The notes beneath the pieces are model-generated. The model did not search any database. It worked only from the letters and a program-made list of their open reading frames with translations, and had not been told where the DNA came from. DNA of 64,000 bases from Arthrobacter caoxuetaonis (GTDB taxonomy: Bacteria > Actinomycetota > Actinomycetes > Actinomycetales > Micrococcaceae): contig NZ_CP099466.1 in the NCBI RefSeq assembly GCF_023921125.1, forward strand, positions 558,001 through 622,000, written 5' to 3'. The first letter of the stretch is position 1, and every line of letters begins with the position of its first letter. Shown here piece after piece: positions 60,739 to 64,000 of the stretch. Both the position numbers and the translations under genes were made by a program.

Positions 60739-61521
60739 ATGACCTCGACAACTGAGCGCGCGCGCCACCGGGCTCCTGTCCAGCGCACCAGCACCCTCAC
60801 CGCCCTGGCCGGCGCAGTCAGCACCAACGCCGGCACGATGGGCCGCCAGGCCGCTGTCATCGCAGCAGCCTCGGGCCTGGTACTGACCACCGGCGTCGCA
60901 GCAAACGCTGCCGGCGCGGAGACCTCCCGTGACGTGCAGACCAGCAAGCTGGATCTCTCCTCCATCCCTCTTCAGGTCCCTGCTGATGCAGCAGGCCTGG
61001 AGCTGAAGCTCGCACAGGTACCCGGCGTTATTGCTGCCGAGCAGTCTGTTGTGGAAGCAGAAACCGCCGAAACCGCCGAAACCGCCGACATCTCGGTGCA
61101 GTCGCAGGAGGTCATCGCTCCCGCAGCGCAGGCCCAGGGCACCGGTACAGCTGCTGCTGCACCCGCCCAGGCGGCTCCCGCAGTTGCCTCCGGTGTCGGC
61201 GCGACCATCGCGGCCGCTGCCTACGCACAGCTGGGCGTGATGCAGGACTGCACCATGCTGGCAACGAACGCCCTGGCAGCTGCAGGCATCAACTACCACG
61301 GGTGGCCGGCCGGTTACCTTTCCCTCGGCCGCACGGTGGGTGCAGCTGAGGCGCTTCCGGGCGACCTGATCTACTACGCCGACGGCGGCATGGGCCTGGC
61401 CCACATTGCTGTTTACGTCGGCAACGGCCAGGCCATCCACGGCGGCTTCTTCGGAAACCAGACAGTGGTTGCCCCGGCAGAGCTCGGCTCGGGCGGCGTC
61501 TACATCCGCGTTGGCGGCTAG
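60739..61521 (+). CDS. Secreted NlpC/P60-family peptidoglycan hydrolase 2
   Basis: A 260-residue paralogue of the preceding gene, 36 bases downstream on the same transcript. It has the same extended N-region and signal core (MGRQAAVIAAASGLVLTTGV), an AET-repeat acidic linker (AETAETAETA at 108-117) and the catalytic Cys171 (GVMQDCTMLATNAL) and His222 (LAHIAVYVGNGQAIHGG). The signal peptide should be cut after AANA near residue 58. It would act outside the membrane on stem peptides, and is likely co-controlled by the c-di-AMP riboswitch. Its stop codon begins a tandem repeat. Confidence 0.82.
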   Translation: MTSTTERARHRAPVQRTSTLTALAGAVSTNAGTMGRQAAVIAAASGLVLTTGVAANAAGAETSRDVQTSKLDLSSIPLQVPADAAGLELKLAQVPGVIAAEQSVVEAETAETAETADISVQSQEVIAPAAQAQGTGTAAAAPAQAAPAVASGVGATIAAAAYAQLGVMQDCTMLATNALAAAGINYHGWPAGYLSLGRTVGAAEALPGDLIYYADGGMGLAHIAVYVGNGQAIHGGFFGNQTVVAPAELGSGGVYIRVGG

Positions 61522-61577
61522 CAGTACCTCTTCTTGACCTAGCAGTACCTTTTGACACAGCAGTACCTTTTGACACA
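61519..61577 (+). repeat. Three tandem copies of an 18-21 base repeat starting in the stop codon
   Basis: AGCAGTACC recurs at 61520, 61541 and 61559. The units are 21, 18 and 18 bases long and end in TTGACC or TTGACACA. All lengths are multiples of three, and the first unit overlaps the TAG stop of the NlpC gene. The last two units contain TTGACA. Confidence 0.8.
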
Positions 61578-61585
61578 GTCCGGCG

Positions 61586-61620
61586 AAGGACCTTCCCCCT
61601 CGGGAAGGTCCTTTGCTGGT
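61586..61620 (+). terminator. Terminator hairpin after the NlpC/P60 operon
   Basis: AAGGACCTTCCC (61586-61597) pairs perfectly with GGGAAGGTCCTT (61602-61613) around the loop CCTC, followed by TGCTGGTTCTG. The U-tract is short, but the stem is perfect over 12 base pairs. Confidence 0.75.
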
Positions 61621-61797
61621 TCTGCCCGGCTATAGGCGCGGCCGCTCGGCACTCCGCCGATTCCTTGCCTTTCCTTCCCCTTAAATGGCGCGATTGCCTC
61701 CCGCGGCTTACTCTTGCAATCAAGATTCGAAGTACCGCGGTGTAAAGGTGGGGCTGCTTCTCCGCCTGCACCGGCGGGCAGGCGAAGAGGAACGTGC

Positions 61798-62295
61798 ATG
61801 CGAACCTTGGTTCTGAATGCCGGCTACGAACCGCTGGCTGTCGTAACTTTCAAGCGCGCGCTGGTGCTGGTGCTCACCGGCAAAGCGAGCGTGCTTGCAG
61901 AAAGCGGCGATCCGGTGGTCGGCCCCACGGACGTCTTCGGACGCCCCTCAGTGATTCTCCTCAACCGCTACGTGAACATTCCCTACCGCGAGGGAACGGT
62001 CGCCACGCGGCGGGGTGTCCTGAGAAGGGACGGGCACTCCTGCGCGTATTGCGGTAAGCAGGCCTCAACCGTTGATCACGTGGTGCCGAAGTCCCGCGGG
62101 GGAGAAGACAGCTGGGAGAATCTTGTGGCCTGCTGCCTGAGATGCAACAACCACAAAGGGGACAAGACGTTGAACCAGCTCGGATGGAAACTGCGCTTTA
62201 CTCCCCGGCCACCCAGGGGTGCCCGGTGGCAGATCCGTGAGCTGGAGCAGCCCGCAGCCCAGTGGAATCCCTTCCTCGGCGATACGGCAGCCTAG
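61798..62295 (+). CDS. HNH endonuclease-family protein
   Basis: A 165-residue protein from ATG 61798 with AGAGGAA 6 bases upstream. The N-terminal 70 residues begin MRTLVLNAGYEPLAVV, a conserved lead in this widespread actinobacterial and cyanobacterial group. The HNH domain follows: Cys82/Cys85 (SCAYCGK), His94 in TVDHVVPKSRGGEDSWENLV, Cys113/Cys116 and His119 (CLRCNNHKGD). It is a probable metal-dependent nuclease of unknown target. Its stop overlaps the mobA start by one base. Confidence 0.88.
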   Translation: MRTLVLNAGYEPLAVVTFKRALVLVLTGKASVLAESGDPVVGPTDVFGRPSVILLNRYVNIPYREGTVATRRGVLRRDGHSCAYCGKQASTVDHVVPKSRGGEDSWENLVACCLRCNNHKGDKTLNQLGWKLRFTPRPPRGARWQIRELEQPAAQWNPFLGDTAA

Positions 62296-62945
62296 TGGCA
62301 CTGCCGGAACCGCCCCCGCCTGCCTATGACGCCGTCGTCCTGGCCGGCGGACGCTCCTCCCGGTTGGGGGGTGTGCCCAAGGCGGAGCTGGTCCTCGGGG
62401 AAAACAGCCTGCTTGAAATCACCCTCGACGCCGCTGCCGGAGCCCGCGAAATAGCCGTCGCCGGACCTGACCGGCTGGAATCAATGCTGCTTAGGCACGG
62501 GGATAACTGCGTTCGCGTCCGTGAGGATCCTCCGTTCGCAGGCCCGGCCGCGGCAGTCGGCGCCGCCCTCACGGTGCTTGACCAGCGGTCCGCTGCCCGC
62601 GGCCGCCCTGCGCCGGAATGGATACTGGTGCTGGCCTGCGACATGCCCGGCGTGGCCCGTGCAGTTCCCGCCCTGGTCGCTGAAGCCGCCCGGGATCCCC
62701 GAGACTCCCTCATGGCAGTCGATGCAAGGGGCAAGGCGCAACCGCTGGCGGCACTGTACCGGAGCGCCGAGCTGCGGCGCTGCGTGGCAGCGCGTCCGGA
62801 GGGACTGGAGAATCTGTCAATGTTCAGCCTGCTTGCTAGGGTGCAGTGGAGAGAGGTCGCCGTTCCAGCGGGAAGTACCGCGGACGTGGACACCTGGGAG
62901 GATGCCGGAAGATGGGGCATCAGCCCGGGTAACCGCACCGCCTGA
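62295..62945 (+). CDS. mobA: Molybdenum cofactor guanylyltransferase
   Basis: A 216-residue nucleotidyltransferase from GTG 62295, whose G is the last base of the upstream TAG. The GTP-binding loop AVVLAGGRSSRLGGVPKAEL, EDPPFAGPAAAVGAAL and the LACDMPG metal site are all present; GG-VPK replaces the typical GxDK. It joins GMP to molybdopterin to make the bis-MGD cofactor of formate dehydrogenase and nitrate reductase types. It is followed by a DUF6457 gene and moeA, forming a molybdenum-cofactor operon. Confidence 0.88.
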   Translation: MALPEPPPPAYDAVVLAGGRSSRLGGVPKAELVLGENSLLEITLDAAAGAREIAVAGPDRLESMLLRHGDNCVRVREDPPFAGPAAAVGAALTVLDQRSAARGRPAPEWILVLACDMPGVARAVPALVAEAARDPRDSLMAVDARGKAQPLAALYRSAELRRCVAARPEGLENLSMFSLLARVQWREVAVPAGSTADVDTWEDAGRWGISPGNRTA

Positions 62946-62988
62946 AACCTGCTGCTTCCGGTGCTACGCGACGGACAAAGGAGCCACT

Positions 62989-63270
62989 ATGGGAACCCAG
63001 CAGCAGCAACTTGAAGCTTGGACGCAGCGCCTGCTGCAGTCCTTGGAGCTCGAAGGCACAGAGGTGGACATCGACGCGGTCCTCGACTTGGCCGCAGCAG
63101 CAGCACACAACGTCGTGCGGCCTGCTGCACCGCTCACCACCTTCGTCGCCGGGCTGGCCGCCGGCCTGGCTGCGGGAAGCGGGCAGGCTGATGAGGCACT
63201 CGCCATGCGGGCAGCTATCCGGGCAGCCCAGCGTGAATGCGACGCCGCCGGGACGCAGGAGCAGAAGTGA
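62989..63270 (+). CDS. DUF6457 protein in the molybdenum-cofactor operon
   Basis: A 93-residue helical protein from ATG 62989 with AAAGGAG 6 bases upstream. The pattern LEAWTQRLLQSLELEGTEVD, IDAVLDLAAAAAHNVVRPAA, PLTTFVAGLAAGLAAG is typical of DUF6457. It is normally placed between mobA and moeA in Actinobacteria, and so is probably involved in cofactor assembly, but no activity is known to me. Its stop overlaps the moeA start by GTGA. Confidence 0.85.
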   Translation: MGTQQQQLEAWTQRLLQSLELEGTEVDIDAVLDLAAAAAHNVVRPAAPLTTFVAGLAAGLAAGSGQADEALAMRAAIRAAQRECDAAGTQEQK

Positions 63271-64000
63271 ACGGCGCCGCACCCCTCATTCTGCCGCTGC
63301 AGCCGAACACTTCCTGGGAACAGGCACGGCGGGCTTCCCACGCCGCGGCCCGGCCGCTGCCGTTTGAGACGGTCCCGCTGGCTGAAGCACTTGGCCAGAC
63401 ACTTGCCTCCGACGCCGTTGCCCTCCAGCCCGTGCCGCACTACCCGTCGTCCGCCATGGATGGCTGGGCCGTGGCCGGAGCACCGCCGTGGACGCTTGTG
63501 ACGGCCGAAGAGCCCGAACATGAGCGCTGGCAGATCCACCGCGAATCGGGCCGCCGTCCGCTGCAGCGGGGACAGGCCGTGCCGATCCTGACAGGTGGAC
63601 TGATTCCGGCCGGAGGAGAAGCGGTGCTGCGTTCCGAAAACGGGGTGCTGCGTCCCGGGGATCCCCAGACCATCGTTCCGGGGCCTTCTGCCCGGGCTGA
63701 CGAACCGCGGCCCGGTGAACACATCCGCCCGGCGGGGGAGGAAGCAGCAGCAGAAGAAACCACGATCCCCGCGGGGACGGTGCTGAACCCGGCCCACATC
63801 GCGCTGGCTGCGGTCTGCGGCCATGACACGCTGCCAGTGCTGCGGGCCCCACGGGTTTCGCTGCTGTTCACCGGGGACGAAGTCATCGAGTTCGGCCTGC
63901 CGGACTCCGGTCAGGTGCGGGACACCTTCGGCCCCCAGCTTCCGCAGCTGGTGGAAATGCTCGGCGGCAGGATTGATGCCGTGCGGCGGCTTCCGGACCG
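63267..64000 (+). CDS. moeA: Molybdopterin molybdenumtransferase MoeA (3' end outside window)
   Basis: 244 residues are visible from GTG 63267, coupled to the DUF6457 gene by a 4-base overlap. Recognisable MoeA segments are VPLAEALGQTLASDAVA, PHYPSSAMDGWAVAG, then PILTGGLIPAGGEAVLR, PGEHIRPAGEEA and the start of the MPT-binding domain VSLLFTGDEVIEFG. It inserts molybdate into adenylated molybdopterin. The catalytic C-terminal part continues past base 64000. Confidence 0.9.
   Translation, partial: MNGAAPLILPLQPNTSWEQARRASHAAARPLPFETVPLAEALGQTLASDAVALQPVPHYPSSAMDGWAVAGAPPWTLVTAEEPEHERWQIHRESGRRPLQRGQAVPILTGGLIPAGGEAVLRSENGVLRPGDPQTIVPGPSARADEPRPGEHIRPAGEEAAAEETTIPAGTVLNPAHIALAAVCGHDTLPVLRAPRVSLLFTGDEVIEFGLPDSGQVRDTFGPQLPQLVEMLGGRIDAVRRLPD

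Noticed and set aside
61519..61577. CRISPR-like repeat
   Set aside because: Units are directly adjacent without spacers and only three in number; no cas genes are nearby.
61690..61740. tRNA-like inverted repeats (GATTGC/GCAATC, CCGCGG copies)
   Set aside because: They do not form a cloverleaf, and no conserved D- or T-loop sequence is present.

Overview
The window comes from a high-GC Gram-positive actinobacterium, most likely Micrococcaceae (Arthrobacter-like). I infer this from gene content: DUF3263, DUF3027, an XPB helicase with its large partner, WXG100/type VII secretion genes, an NhaA-DsbA fusion, and an IdeR/DtxR regulator with the classical Met10/Cys102 metal ligands. GTG and TTG starts are frequent, and several genes look leaderless. 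I see no IS element, prophage, CRISPR array, tRNA or rRNA. Nothing was searched against a database; family names come from motif and sequence recognition.

Bases 1-9646 are a catabolic island. A hydantoinase/oxoprolinase A-B pair and a carbamoylsarcosine-amidase-like cysteine hydrolase form one operon. An orphan solute-binding lipoprotein, a small membrane protein and a catechol-2,3-dioxygenase-like VOC protein run the other way. A three-gene operon (GalD-, LigJ- and LigK-like) would turn 4-oxalomesaconate into pyruvate and oxaloacetate. The VOC gene and this operon diverge from one palindrome that holds both predicted -35 boxes.

Bases 9680-21456 are mixed chromosome: a Pth2-domain protein, a secreted GH13 amylase, NhaA-DsbA, an Hsp15-like S4 protein, an HNH protein, a DUF1540 protein, ZapE, a coiled-coil protein and DoxX. 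Bases 21553-28506 are an alpha-glucoside/maltodextrin module: LacI regulator and cytoplasmic GH13 glucosidase on the minus strand, and MalE-MalF-MalG on the plus strand. The divergent intergenic region carries two LacI-type operators. Bases 28517-41207 hold an aldo/keto reductase, an ACT-domain membrane protein, a CHAD protein, an MFS exporter with a C-terminal ABM-like domain, an LLM oxidoreductase, a FemAB-like transferase, a ThrE-type exporter, a siderophore-interacting protein, Ung, DUF3263, a LytR_C protein, a cold-shock protein and a TM2 protein.

Bases 41394-49380 hold groL behind two tandem CIRCE operators, a WXG100 protein, a PhoP/TcrX-type two-component system and a tightly overlapping five-gene minus-strand operon. 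That operon looks like a type VII secretion effector cassette: small helical partner, 402-residue glycine-zipper effector, three-helix membrane protein, LpqN/DUF1795-like protein and a 272-residue protein. It is the best candidate in the window for an undescribed system.

Bases 49561-64000 hold the XPB helicase pair, a second cold-shock protein with DUF3027, an MFS transporter, serC, ideR, and three secreted cell-wall hydrolases behind two separate c-di-AMP (ydaO-type) riboswitches. An odd tandem repeat follows the last hydrolase. The window closes with an HNH protein and the molybdenum-cofactor genes mobA, a DUF6457 gene and moeA, the last cut off by the window end.
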